DNA of 6,047 nt. It comes from an uncultured Peptococcaceae bacterium (GTDB lineage: Bacteria > Bacillota > Dehalobacteriia > UBA7702). The stretch's first letter is position 1, and each line of letters opens with the position of its first letter. This document shows positions 1 through 5,604 of this stretch, one piece after another. A program made the position numbers and the translations under genes. The notes beneath the pieces are model-generated. The model did no database searches. It worked only from the letters and a program-made list of their open reading frames with translations, and had not been told where the DNA came from. The stretch spans positions 1 to 6,047 of the forward strand of contig CALFRX010000281.1 in NCBI GenBank assembly GCA_937919295.1, in the 5' to 3' direction.

Positions 1-804
1 GGGTGTTTCATCATTTGCGCTGCGCCGCATGGCGACGGTATAAACGGCGAGACCCGCTGCTTTGGAGCTTTTGCCATGGGCTTCATAGGTGTATTGATCG
101 CCGAAAATGGCTTTGGCTTTTTCTTTGGCCGTGGCCCAGTCGATTTCTTCCCCTTCAAGGGTAACCTGGCCCTTGTTTTCTAAATTGTCGGAGTAGGGCC
201 CGTCGTAAATCAGGGTAGGGGTGGAAGAGAGACCGTCGTTGATGGTATTCAGTGATGAAACTGCAAGGCCGGCGTTTTTATAGTCGCCATCGGAAATATG
301 CTTGCTCGCCGCCTGAATGGCATCGTAAGAGAAATAGTCGCCGCTGCCGGATTCCAATTTATGGAGGGCGTCGGCAATATCCGTTACTTCCGCGTTAAGG
401 GATTTCAGCGTTTCCAGTTCCGCGGCGGTGAGGTCTTCGCCCCGGGCCGCTTTGGCGATGAGAGAATAGGAAAAATCCCCCATCTGATTTAAAAATTGCT
501 GTGTTCTGGCGAGGGTACCGTTATAGATCGGCAGCATGGAAAGGTTCTCCTGGGCAACATAGGAATAACTGCTCATTTCCGAATAAAGGCGGGCGCGGTT
601 ATCATTGTCGGCAACGACGATGGCCTTGCTGGAAAGCACGGTCAGTTCGTCCACGGAATCCATCAATTCGTAAAAAGCCCGGGAGGCGTCGTTTTCAATG
701 CTGGCGGCCGCGGTTTGTGTTCGATTCGCTTCGTAGAAACCCCAGCCGAAACCGACGATTGTCAACACCGCCAAAAAGATGATAAGCACATTTTTCTTAT
801 CCAT
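1..804 (-). CDS. ypeB: Germination protein YpeB (partial, 3' end beyond the window)
   Basis: I translated this from the minus strand; 268 residues are visible with no stop, so the C-terminus lies off the left edge (Bacillus YpeB is about 450 residues). The protein opens with a short basic start and one membrane segment at about residues 5-23, giving an anchored, outward-facing topology. A mostly helical region follows. It carries family-like stretches: NQMGDFSYSL (about 106-115) and TLIYDGPYSDNL (about 197-208). A PepSY-type domain begins near residue 212 (GQVTLEGEEIDWATAKEKAK). In known systems YpeB sits in the spore inner membrane or cortex region and is needed for SleB to be assembled and kept stable. 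The start at 804 is supported by an AAAGGAG site overlapping the sleB stop codon, about 12 bases upstream. The gene follows sleB after 19 bases, so co-transcription is expected. The family is recognised from memory of YpeB, backed by the sleB context. Confidence 0.9.
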   Translation of the reverse strand, partial: MDKKNVLIIFLAVLTIVGFGWGFYEANRTQTAAASIENDASRAFYELMDSVDELTVLSSKAIVVADNDNRARLYSEMSSYSYVAQENLSMLPIYNGTLARTQQFLNQMGDFSYSLIAKAARGEDLTAAELETLKSLNAEVTDIADALHKLESGSGDYFSYDAIQAASKHISDGDYKNAGLAVSSLNTINDGLSSTPTLIYDGPYSDNLENKGQVTLEGEEIDWATAKEKAKAIFGDQYTYEAHGKSSKAAGLAVYTVAMRRSANDETP

Positions 805-823
805 AAAATAAAAGACTCCTTTC

Positions 824-1321
824 TCAGCGGGCGAAAACGTGGTTGTAATACTGTACGGTGATGGTTCTCGTCCACATCCATTTGTTTACCGGTTTGTAGG
901 GATTCCAAAAATAGATGGCGCCGTATGTGGGATCCCAACCGTTCATTGCGGCTTGAGCTGCTTTTGTCGTTTCCGATGTGGGAGAGATCGCCCAGATCCG
1001 GCCGTTGCTCACCGATTCAAATGCGCCACTTTGGTAGATGACGCCGCTTAATGAATTGGGGAACTGTGAGTTGTTGACCCGGTTCATCAATACGGCTCCT
1101 ACGGCAACTTTGCCGATATACGGTTCGGCTTCGGCTTCGGCTTGAATCAGTCGGGATAGCAGTGATACTCTTTCGCTGTAAGACATCGTCGCCGCCGTGG
1201 CCACGGTTTCGCTTTGCGCTGTTGTGGTTTCCCGGTTCGCGTTGCCCGCGTCAATGGTTACATAAGTGCAAGCAATGGCGAAGAGCAGTATAAAAATGAT
1301 GGGTTTGATATATTTTCCCAT
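824..1321 (-). CDS. sleB: Spore cortex-lytic enzyme SleB (cell wall hydrolase, Hydrolase_2 family), short form
   Basis: This is a 165-residue secreted hydrolase. Residues 7-23 form a hydrophobic signal segment; the AIAC around Cys18 is only a weak lipobox match. A short linker leads to the SleB/CwlJ catalytic domain at about 50-165. The family motif reads as QAEAEAEP, with Glu62 in the position of the catalytic glutamate and Glu66 conserved, followed by GKVAVGAVLMNRV, FPNSLSGVIY, AFESVSNGRI and YFWNP. The family cleaves muramic-delta-lactam-containing cortex during germination as a lytic transglycosylase. Well-studied SleB proteins are about 300 residues with an N-terminal peptidoglycan-binding domain; none is present here. 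CwlJ is similarly short, but the signal sequence and adjacent ypeB favour SleB. A strong GGAGG lies five bases before the ATG at 1321. The gene probably belongs to the late forespore (sigma-G) regulon, from knowledge of the family. Confidence 0.92.
   Translation of the reverse strand: MGKYIKPIIFILLFAIACTYVTIDAGNANRETTTAQSETVATAATMSYSERVSLLSRLIQAEAEAEPYIGKVAVGAVLMNRVNNSQFPNSLSGVIYQSGAFESVSNGRIWAISPTSETTKAAQAAMNGWDPTYGAIYFWNPYKPVNKWMWTRTITVQYYNHVFAR
1124..1141. repeat. Three tandem copies of hexamer TTCGGC inside sleB
   Basis: Three exact copies lie at 1124-1129, 1130-1135 and 1136-1141. On the coding strand they read GCCGAA three times and encode Ala-Glu three times (residues 61-66). This covers the catalytic glutamate motif of SleB. 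The unit is in frame, so gain or loss of one copy would add or remove two residues without a frameshift. Confidence 0.95.
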
Positions 1322-1351
1322 AGTTACCTCCGTTTTCCTTTTGTATACACT

Positions 1352-1380
1352 TATTTTTATCGATGCGGAAAAAATTATAC
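1352..1380 (-). promoter_or_regulatory. Possible sigma-G-like promoter of sleB-ypeB (weak)
   Basis: On the minus strand, GTATA (1380-1376) fits the sigma-G -35 pattern. After 17 bases, AAAAATA (1358-1352) matches five of seven positions of a CATAMTA -10 box. Transcription would start near 1345, about 24 bases before the sleB start codon. The match is modest in an AT-rich stretch, and the call leans on the known forespore control of sleB-ypeB. Confidence 0.3.
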
Positions 1381-1391
1381 GTAAAAAGAAC

Positions 1392-1420
1392 TTGAAATAT
1401 AAAAAAGATTATGATAATAT
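1392..1420 (+). promoter_or_regulatory. Sigma-A promoter of tRNA-Cys
   Basis: The -35 box TTGAAA (1392-1397) is followed by a 17-base spacer and the -10 box TAATAT (1415-1420). A TG lies one base before the -10 box, making it an extended -10. Transcription would begin near 1427, about eight bases before the mature tRNA. GATAAT at 1413-1418 is an alternative -10 with a short 15-base spacer. The promoter lies back to back with the start region of sleB. Confidence 0.7.
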
Positions 1421-1434
1421 TAGTACTACGGCGC

Positions 1435-1509
1435 GGCGCCATAGCCAAGTGGGAAGGCAGAGGACTGCAAATCCTTTATGCCCCAGTTCGAATCTGGGTG
1501 GCGCCTCCA
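1435..1509 (+). tRNA. tRNA-Cys (GCA)
   Basis: This is a complete cloverleaf of 75 bases including an encoded CCA (1507-1509). The seven-base-pair acceptor stem GGCGCCA (1435-1441) pairs perfectly with TGGCGCC (1499-1505), and the discriminator is T1506. The D stem is GCC/GGC (1444-1446 with 1456-1458). The anticodon stem GAGGA/TCCTT (1460-1464 with 1472-1476) includes one G-T pair. Its loop CTGCAAA places anticodon GCA at 1467-1469. The T arm has stem CCCAG/CTGGG around loop TTCGAAT (1487-1493). It decodes UGC and UGU. It stands alone, and the structured element downstream begins only seven bases after the CCA. Confidence 0.97.
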
Positions 1510-1519
1510 AAGCGTAGAA

Positions 1520-1547
1520 AGAAAGCACTTCTTGGGAAGTGCTTTCT
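1520..1547. repeat. 28-base palindromic repeat, copy 1
   Basis: A perfect 12-base-pair stem (1520-1531 with 1536-1547) encloses loop TTGG (1532-1535). The same 28 bases recur exactly at 1698-1725 in the same orientation. No T-run follows, so this does not look like an ordinary intrinsic terminator for the tRNA. Confidence 0.95.
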
Positions 1548-1666
1548 CAGACTGTCAATAAAGCCAAACTTTCTCAGGGGAAGGGCGGGAAGGGGAGCGC
1601 CGTCTCCCCGTCCGGGTACTTTAATCCCAGGTGGCGGCAGTGCCGTCACCGTATCAGCTTGGCGGG

Positions 1667-1688
1667 AAAGTGGCGAGGCCACTTTTTT
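1667..1688 (+). terminator. Possible intrinsic terminator inside the structured element
   Basis: AAAGTGGC (1667-1674) and GCCACTTT (1678-1685) form an eight-base-pair stem with a GAG loop, and the T-run extends to 1688. It is the best terminator candidate for a tRNA-Cys transcript, about 175 bases after the tRNA end. Its arms can also pair with 1553-1575 further upstream, so the hairpin may not always form. Confidence 0.45.
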
Positions 1689-1697
1689 GACAAGCTG

Positions 1698-1725
1698 AGA
1701 AAGCACTTCTTGGGAAGTGCTTTCT
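1698..1725. repeat. 28-base palindromic repeat, copy 2
   Basis: This is an exact direct copy of 1520-1547, including the TTGG loop. The stem is 1698-1709 with 1714-1725. The flanks differ in an inverted sense: the outer flank here is TTC and the inner flank is CTG, mirroring copy 1. Confidence 0.95.
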
Positions 1726-1823
1726 TTCGTTATGGCAACCACGGCCTGTTCTGATTTTCGGGATGTTTTTTTTGAGAAAATTTCGTAAATCATGAAAAAA
1801 GTGCGGTAATTTTCAGTATTTTA

Positions 1824-1832
1824 TGTTATAAT
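1824..1832 (+). promoter_or_regulatory. Extended -10 promoter of argS
   Basis: TGTTATAAT is a perfect extended -10 element, with TATAAT at 1827-1832. No good -35 box is present 16-18 bases upstream, which fits extended -10 promoters. Transcription would start near 1839, giving a leader of about 92 bases before argS. I found no T-box specifier or antiterminator sequence in that leader. Confidence 0.65.
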
Positions 1833-1892
1833 ACAGACAATGAAATACTATGTGCTCTTTTGGACAGATGAGGGCAACAGACATTAAATCGA

Positions 1893-1922
1893 AACGATTC
1901 TTCTTTGAACGATTCTTCTTTG
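1893..1922 (+). repeat. 15-base tandem duplication in the argS leader, next to the ribosome binding site
   Basis: AACGATTCTTCTTTG occurs twice in direct succession (1893-1907 and 1908-1922). The second copy abuts the Shine-Dalgarno GGAGG (1922-1926), which lies four bases before ATG 1931. TTCTTC in either copy (1898-1903 or 1913-1918) can pair with GAGGAA (1923-1928), with one G-U pair, and could mask the ribosome binding site. Confidence 0.9.
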
Positions 1923-1930
1923 GAGGAAAA

Positions 1931-3652
1931 ATGAGACCGATTGTAGATATCAAGAATGACATTGCGGAAAGATTGAAAACAGCGCTCACCCTTGCGAAAA
2001 TCGGGGGTGAGTTGTCTTTTGATACGATCGCTGATTTTGTGGTGGAAATTCCGAGAGATCAGGCCCACGGAGATTTTGCCGCCAATGTCGCCATGGTCAT
2101 GGCGAAAGAGGCCCGTATGGCGCCGCGGAAAATCGCGGAAATCATTTTAAATCGCCTTGATACCGAAGGTTCCTTTATCGACCGGGCGGAAGTGGCCGGG
2201 GCGGGCTTTATTAATTTCTATTTGAAAAACGACTGGCTTTTTTCCGTTCCCGCCCTCGTCCACAAAATGGGCGACCGTTACGGTTCTGTTGCTGTCGGCA
2301 ATGGGAAAAAGGTACAGGTGGAATTCGTCAGCGCCAACCCCACGGGTTTGCTCCATATGGGCAATGCACGCGGCGGCGCCATTGGCGACGCCCTGGCCAA
2401 GTTATTGTCCTTTGCCGGTTACGCAGTGGAAAAGGAATTCTATATCAATGATACCGGCAATCAGATCCGCCTCCTTGGCGCTTCGCTGGACGCCCGCTTT
2501 CGGGAACTTCTCGGGGAAGACGCTGTTTTTCCCGCTGACGGTTACCATGGGGAAGACGTGAAAACCACCGCGGCTCATTATCTTGCCGAAAACGGCGACG
2601 CTTTAAGAGCGGAAGATGAAATAAAACGCCAGGAAGTCCTTGCCGATTACGCCCTTAAAGAGAAGCTTGCCGATATGAAAGGGGTGCTCGCCCTCTACGG
2701 CGTCAATTTCGATGTTTGGTTTTCTGAACGTTCCCTCCATACCTCCGGTAAGGTCAAGGCGGCCATGAACGAGTTGAAAGAGCAAGGCATCGCCTATGAA
2801 AAGGACGGCGCTTTATTGTTAAAGGCAGAGCACAGCGGTGAAGCGCGGCAGAGCAAAGTCGGGGAAAGGGTCAACCTTGAGGAAAAAGACGAGGTGTTGA
2901 TCCGCGCCAATGGTGTGCCCACCTACTTCGCGGCGGACATTGCCTACCATAAAGATAAATTCGACCGCGGCTTTGATAAAGTGATCGATATCTGGGGCGC
3001 GGATCATCACGGACATGTGGCCCGGATGAAACGGGCGATCTCCTTTTTCGGTTACGATCCCCAGCAGCTTACCGTGATTCTGATGCAGTTGGTAAAGCTA
3101 TATCAAGGCGGCGAACTCATACGGATGTCGAAACGCAGCGGCCAATACGTGACCCTAAAGGATCTCATCGAAGAGGTCGGCTACGACGCGGCCCGCTACT
3201 TCTTTGTGATGCGCAACCCCGATAGCGCCATGGATTTCGACCTTGATTTGGCGAAATCAAAATCCGCGGACAATCCCGTTTTTTACGTCCAGTACGCCCA
3301 CGCCCGGATTTGCAGCATTCTGCGGCAGACCCAAGCCAAAGGCTATGCTTTACCGGATTTCAAAACAGTGGATTATAGCGTCCTTGGGGAAGTACAGGAA
3401 GGGGCGCTCATGAAAAAGCTGGCGGATTTACCCGAAGAAATCGCCACGGCAGCGGAAACCTTAGAACCCCACCGGCTTTGCGCGTATCTCCATGATTTGG
3501 CCTCATCGTTTCATAGCTTTTATAATCACTGCCGCGTCAACACCGAAGAGGAGCTACTCAGAAACGCCCGGCTCGGCCTGTCCCGGGCTACGGCGATCGC
3601 CATTGAGAACGTGCTGACCATCTTGGGGGTCAACGCTCCCACAGAAATGTAA
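1931..3652 (+). CDS. argS: Arginine--tRNA ligase (arginyl-tRNA synthetase)
   Basis: This 573-residue class I synthetase charges tRNA-Arg with arginine using ATP in the cytoplasm. An N-terminal ArgRS add-on domain (about residues 5-95, with IPRDQAHGDFAANVAM) is followed by the Rossmann catalytic core. The HIGH signature appears as HMGN (residues 142-145) within SANPTGLLHMGNARGG. The KMSKS loop is MSKRSG (399-404). The helical DALR anticodon-binding domain begins near NPVFYVQYAHAR (QYAHAR at 454-459) and runs to the end. The length is normal for the family. The frame is open back to ATG 1850, but that start lacks a ribosome binding site and would add a low-complexity tail made by the leader duplication. 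ATG 1931, with GGAGG four bases upstream and an N-terminus of usual shape, is the better start. It is probably transcribed alone from the promoter at 1824. Confidence 0.97.
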   Translation: MRPIVDIKNDIAERLKTALTLAKIGGELSFDTIADFVVEIPRDQAHGDFAANVAMVMAKEARMAPRKIAEIILNRLDTEGSFIDRAEVAGAGFINFYLKNDWLFSVPALVHKMGDRYGSVAVGNGKKVQVEFVSANPTGLLHMGNARGGAIGDALAKLLSFAGYAVEKEFYINDTGNQIRLLGASLDARFRELLGEDAVFPADGYHGEDVKTTAAHYLAENGDALRAEDEIKRQEVLADYALKEKLADMKGVLALYGVNFDVWFSERSLHTSGKVKAAMNELKEQGIAYEKDGALLLKAEHSGEARQSKVGERVNLEEKDEVLIRANGVPTYFAADIAYHKDKFDRGFDKVIDIWGADHHGHVARMKRAISFFGYDPQQLTVILMQLVKLYQGGELIRMSKRSGQYVTLKDLIEEVGYDAARYFFVMRNPDSAMDFDLDLAKSKSADNPVFYVQYAHARICSILRQTQAKGYALPDFKTVDYSVLGEVQEGALMKKLADLPEEIATAAETLEPHRLCAYLHDLASSFHSFYNHCRVNTEEELLRNARLGLSRATAIAIENVLTILGVNAPTEM

Positions 3653-3715
3653 CCAACAAGGTAATGCCGGTATTTTAGGGAGCCGCCGCTTTGCCATTGT
3701 CGGCGCAAGGGTCGA

Positions 3716-3732
3716 AAAAGCCCCGGGCTTTT
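3716..3732. terminator. Weak terminator-like hairpin after argS
   Basis: AAAAGCC (3716-3722) pairs with GGCTTTT (3726-3732) around a three-base loop. The stem is short, and the only T-run is the four bases inside the stem, so termination strength is doubtful. It is nearly symmetric and could act on either strand. Confidence 0.35.
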
Positions 3733-3812
3733 AAGGAGCGGACGTTGTCCTGTAAAGCAAAGGTGAAAGAAACCGGCGAAATTTTCCCTAACAGACCCTT
3801 TTTTAAGCGAAA

Positions 3813-3851
3813 ATATCTATGAGTTGCTTTCAGCAGAATCTAAATAGATAT
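3813..3851. promoter_or_regulatory. Inverted repeat upstream of pyrG, possible operator
   Basis: ATATCTAT (3813-3820) and ATAGATAT (3844-3851) are perfect reverse complements separated by 23 bases. Inside lies a small hairpin TGCT/AGCA (3825-3828 with 3832-3835). The right half ends six bases before a TATAAT, and a second small dyad, ATATG/CATAT (3848-3852 with 3856-3860), overlaps the -10 box. A regulator binding here would cover the promoter. No known regulator motif is recognised. Confidence 0.35.
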
Positions 3852-3857
3852 GGATCA

Positions 3858-3863
3858 TATAAT
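3858..3863 (+). promoter_or_regulatory. Likely -10 box of the pyrG promoter
   Basis: TATAAT is a perfect -10 hexamer. No convincing -35 lies 16-18 bases upstream, and TTGCTT at 3824-3829 is too far away. Initiation near 3870 would leave a leader of about 17 bases containing GTGAGG (3873-3878), the ribosome binding site eight bases before ATG 3887. Confidence 0.45.
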
Positions 3864-3886
3864 TTTGAAGAAGTGAGGTACAGGAA

Positions 3887-5491
3887 ATGACCAAATTTAT
3901 TTTTGTGACCGGCGGTGTCGTATCGTCTCTCGGTAAAGGTATTACAGCGGCATCTCTCGGTCGCATTTTGCGAAACCGCGGCTTGAAGGTTGTCAGTCAG
4001 AAATTCGATCCTTACATTAACCTGGATCCCGGCACGATGAGTCCTTATCAGCACGGCGAAGTCTTCGTTACCGACGACGGCGCCGAAACCGACCTTGATA
4101 TCGGTCATTATGAACGGTTTATTGACATTAACCTCTCCAAGAACTGCAACACGACAAGCGGTAAAGTTTACGATGCCGTGATCAAAAAGGAACGCAAAGG
4201 CGATTATCTTGGCGGTACCGTACAGGTCATTCCTCATGTTACCAATGAAATCAAGGAACGGGTCACCCGTCCCAGTAAAGACGGAAATCCCGATGTGGTG
4301 ATTACCGAGATCGGCGGCACTGTCGGCGATATCGAATCCCTGCCTTTCCTGGAGGCCATCCGTCAAATGAAGCGGGAAGTCGGCCCGGAAAACGTACTCT
4401 ATATCCATTGTACCCTCGTACCCTATCTTCACACTTCCGGCGAGGCGAAAACAAAGCCGACCCAGCACAGCGTTCATGAATTGCGCGGCATCGGGATCCA
4501 TCCCGATATCATCGCCTGTCGGGTGGAACAGTATATGTCCCAGGACATGGTCGATAAAATTGCCCTTTTCTGCGACGTAGAAAAGGAAGCCGTGATTCAA
4601 GTCATTGACGCCAAAACCATTTATCAGGTACCTTTGGACCTCGTTGCCGAGGGTATGGACGCCGTTGTGGTCAAGAAACTCCATTTGGACTGTCCTCCCG
4701 CCGATATGGGGGAATGGCAGCGGATGGTCGATAAAATCGAAAACTATAAGGACACGCTGAAAATCGCCATTGTCGGTAAGTATGTGGAGCTCCACGACGC
4801 CTATCTCAGCATCGTGGAATCTTTAAGTCACGCCGGTTATGACTTGGGTACAAAGGTGGAGCCCATATGGGTTAATTCAGAGTACCTGACCGAGGAAAAT
4901 ATCGCGGAAAAAATGGCCGGTGTTTCCGGTATGATCGTCCCCGGCGGCTTTGGCGACCGCGGTATCGAAGGGAAAATTCTCGGCGTCCACTACGCCAGAA
5001 CCCATCAGCTGCCGTTTCTCGGTATCTGCCTCGGTATGCAGCTTGCCGTCGTGGAGTTTGCCAGATATGCCTTAGGGATGAAAGAGGCCAACAGTTCCGA
5101 ATTCTGCGACACGCCTTATCCCGTCATCGACCTGCTGCCCGAACAGAAACTGGTGGAGGACAAAGGCGGCACCATGCGTTTGGGTCTCTATCCCTGTAAG
5201 ATGGATCCAAAATCCAAGGTCTTCGCGTTATACGGGGAATCACCCATTTACGAAAGACACCGTCACCGTTACGAATTCAATAATGAATACAGAGAGCAGT
5301 TCGAGCAAAGCGATCTGAAAATCGCCGGTACGTCCTTAGACGGCCGTCTTGTGGAAATCGTCGAATTGGCAAATCATCCCTATTATGTTGCTTGCCAGTT
5401 CCATCCTGAATTTAAATCCCGGCCGAATCATCCCCATCCCCTGTTCCACGGTTTGGTACAGGCGGCAAAGGGGCATAAGGGTTACGAATGA
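3887..5491 (+). CDS. pyrG: CTP synthase (glutamine hydrolysing)
   Basis: This 534-residue enzyme converts UTP to CTP using ATP and ammonia from glutamine, the last step of de novo pyrimidine nucleotide synthesis. The N-terminal amidoligase domain (about 1-267) starts with the P-loop SSLGKG around Lys17. It also carries the conserved stretches KFDPYINLDPGTMSPYQHGE and ITEIGGTVGDIESLPFLEA. The C-terminal class I glutamine amidotransferase domain (about 290-530) has the oxyanion-region VPGGFGDRG, the nucleophile Cys381 in GICLGMQ, and His506 and Glu508 in FHPEF, so the catalytic triad is complete. The length is typical. ATG 3887 has GTGAGG eight bases upstream, and MTKFIFVTGGVVSSLGKG is the usual family start. 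The stop is followed after 113 bases by the aldolase gene on the same strand, so partial co-transcription is possible. Confidence 0.98.
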   Translation: MTKFIFVTGGVVSSLGKGITAASLGRILRNRGLKVVSQKFDPYINLDPGTMSPYQHGEVFVTDDGAETDLDIGHYERFIDINLSKNCNTTSGKVYDAVIKKERKGDYLGGTVQVIPHVTNEIKERVTRPSKDGNPDVVITEIGGTVGDIESLPFLEAIRQMKREVGPENVLYIHCTLVPYLHTSGEAKTKPTQHSVHELRGIGIHPDIIACRVEQYMSQDMVDKIALFCDVEKEAVIQVIDAKTIYQVPLDLVAEGMDAVVVKKLHLDCPPADMGEWQRMVDKIENYKDTLKIAIVGKYVELHDAYLSIVESLSHAGYDLGTKVEPIWVNSEYLTEENIAEKMAGVSGMIVPGGFGDRGIEGKILGVHYARTHQLPFLGICLGMQLAVVEFARYALGMKEANSSEFCDTPYPVIDLLPEQKLVEDKGGTMRLGLYPCKMDPKSKVFALYGESPIYERHRHRYEFNNEYREQFEQSDLKIAGTSLDGRLVEIVELANHPYYVACQFHPEFKSRPNHPHPLFHGLVQAAKGHKGYE

Positions 5492-5545
5492 AATCCGGCG
5501 ACAGTCACTTTTTATAAGGCACAAAATGTCAAGAGAAAGCTGTAA

Positions 5546-5569
5546 ACCGTCTTATTCTGATAAAGCGGT
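5546..5569 (+). other. Hairpin between pyrG and the aldolase gene
   Basis: Bases 5546-5555 pair with 5560-5569 (eight Watson-Crick pairs, one G-T, one mismatch) around loop TCTG. No T-run follows, so it is not a standard intrinsic terminator. It may be a processing or stability element in a pyrG-fba message. No clear promoter was found in this 113-base gap. Confidence 0.35.
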
Positions 5570-5604
5570 CAGGCAATAAAAATGAGGCAAAGGAGTGGTT
5601 GATC

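Larger units (their letters stand above)
1517..1728 (+). other. 212-base structured intergenic element with palindromic terminal inverted repeats (MITE-like element or structured RNA)
   Basis: The element is bounded by GAAAGAAAGCACTTC (1517-1531) and its reverse complement (1714-1728). A second inner pair of 15-base arms, 1536-1550 and 1695-1709 (ending CTCAG and starting CTGAG), is also perfectly complementary. Each end is itself a hairpin with a TTGG loop. Further inward, 1553-1563 pairs with 1682-1692 (10 of 11), and 1563-1575 can pair with 1664-1674. The middle holds two more hairpins: GGGGAG/CTCCCC (1592-1597 with 1604-1609) and GGTGGCGGC/GCCGTCACC (1630-1638 with 1642-1650, one G-T). 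No plausible protein is encoded, since the reading frames across it run through the palindromes. It could be a non-autonomous mobile element, a dispersed repeat, or an RNA made with tRNA-Cys. The pairing is seen directly; the identity is unknown to me. Confidence 0.75.
3653..3886 (+). other. argS-pyrG intergenic region without a gene
   Basis: No coding region is supported in these 234 bases. The first half is GC-rich and includes a weak hairpin (3716-3732). The second half turns AT-rich towards pyrG and holds a perfect TATAAT, an inverted repeat and the pyrG ribosome binding site. No rpoE (RNA polymerase delta subunit), which precedes pyrG in Bacillus, is found here. Confidence 0.7.

Noticed and set aside
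496..861. 121-residue plus-strand open frame opposite ypeB
   Set aside because: It overlaps the well-supported ypeB frame on the other strand and spans the ypeB start and sleB stop. No recognisable protein features.
1520..1547. Simple intrinsic terminator of tRNA-Cys
   Set aside because: The hairpin is strong but is followed by CAGACTG with no T-run, and an exact copy recurs 178 bases on, which points to a repeat element instead.
1766..1773. Run of eight T as a terminator before argS
   Set aside because: No stable hairpin directly precedes it on the plus strand. The only pairing spans the T-run itself.
1476..1793. 105-residue minus-strand open frame across the tRNA and the structured element
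   Set aside because: It runs through tRNA-Cys and both palindromes and has no ribosome binding site. Its composition follows the repeat sequence.
1850..1930. 27-residue N-terminal extension of argS
   Set aside because: It has no ribosome binding site, starts only about 11 bases after the predicted transcript start, and encodes a repeat-derived KRFFFERFFFGG stretch. ATG 1931 has GGAGG and the usual family start.
1733..1930. T-box riboswitch upstream of argS
   Set aside because: I looked for the conserved antiterminator sequence with a GGTGG-ACCGCG core and for a terminator before argS; neither is present.
3653..3886. CTP-sensitive reiterative-transcription attenuator before pyrG
   Set aside because: No GGGC start is placed correctly after a -10 box and no strong terminator pairs with it. 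The only good -10 box lies too close to the gene.
3830..4795. 321-residue minus-strand open frame opposite pyrG
   Set aside because: It is a shadow of the strongly conserved pyrG frame, with no family motif and no upstream ribosome binding site.
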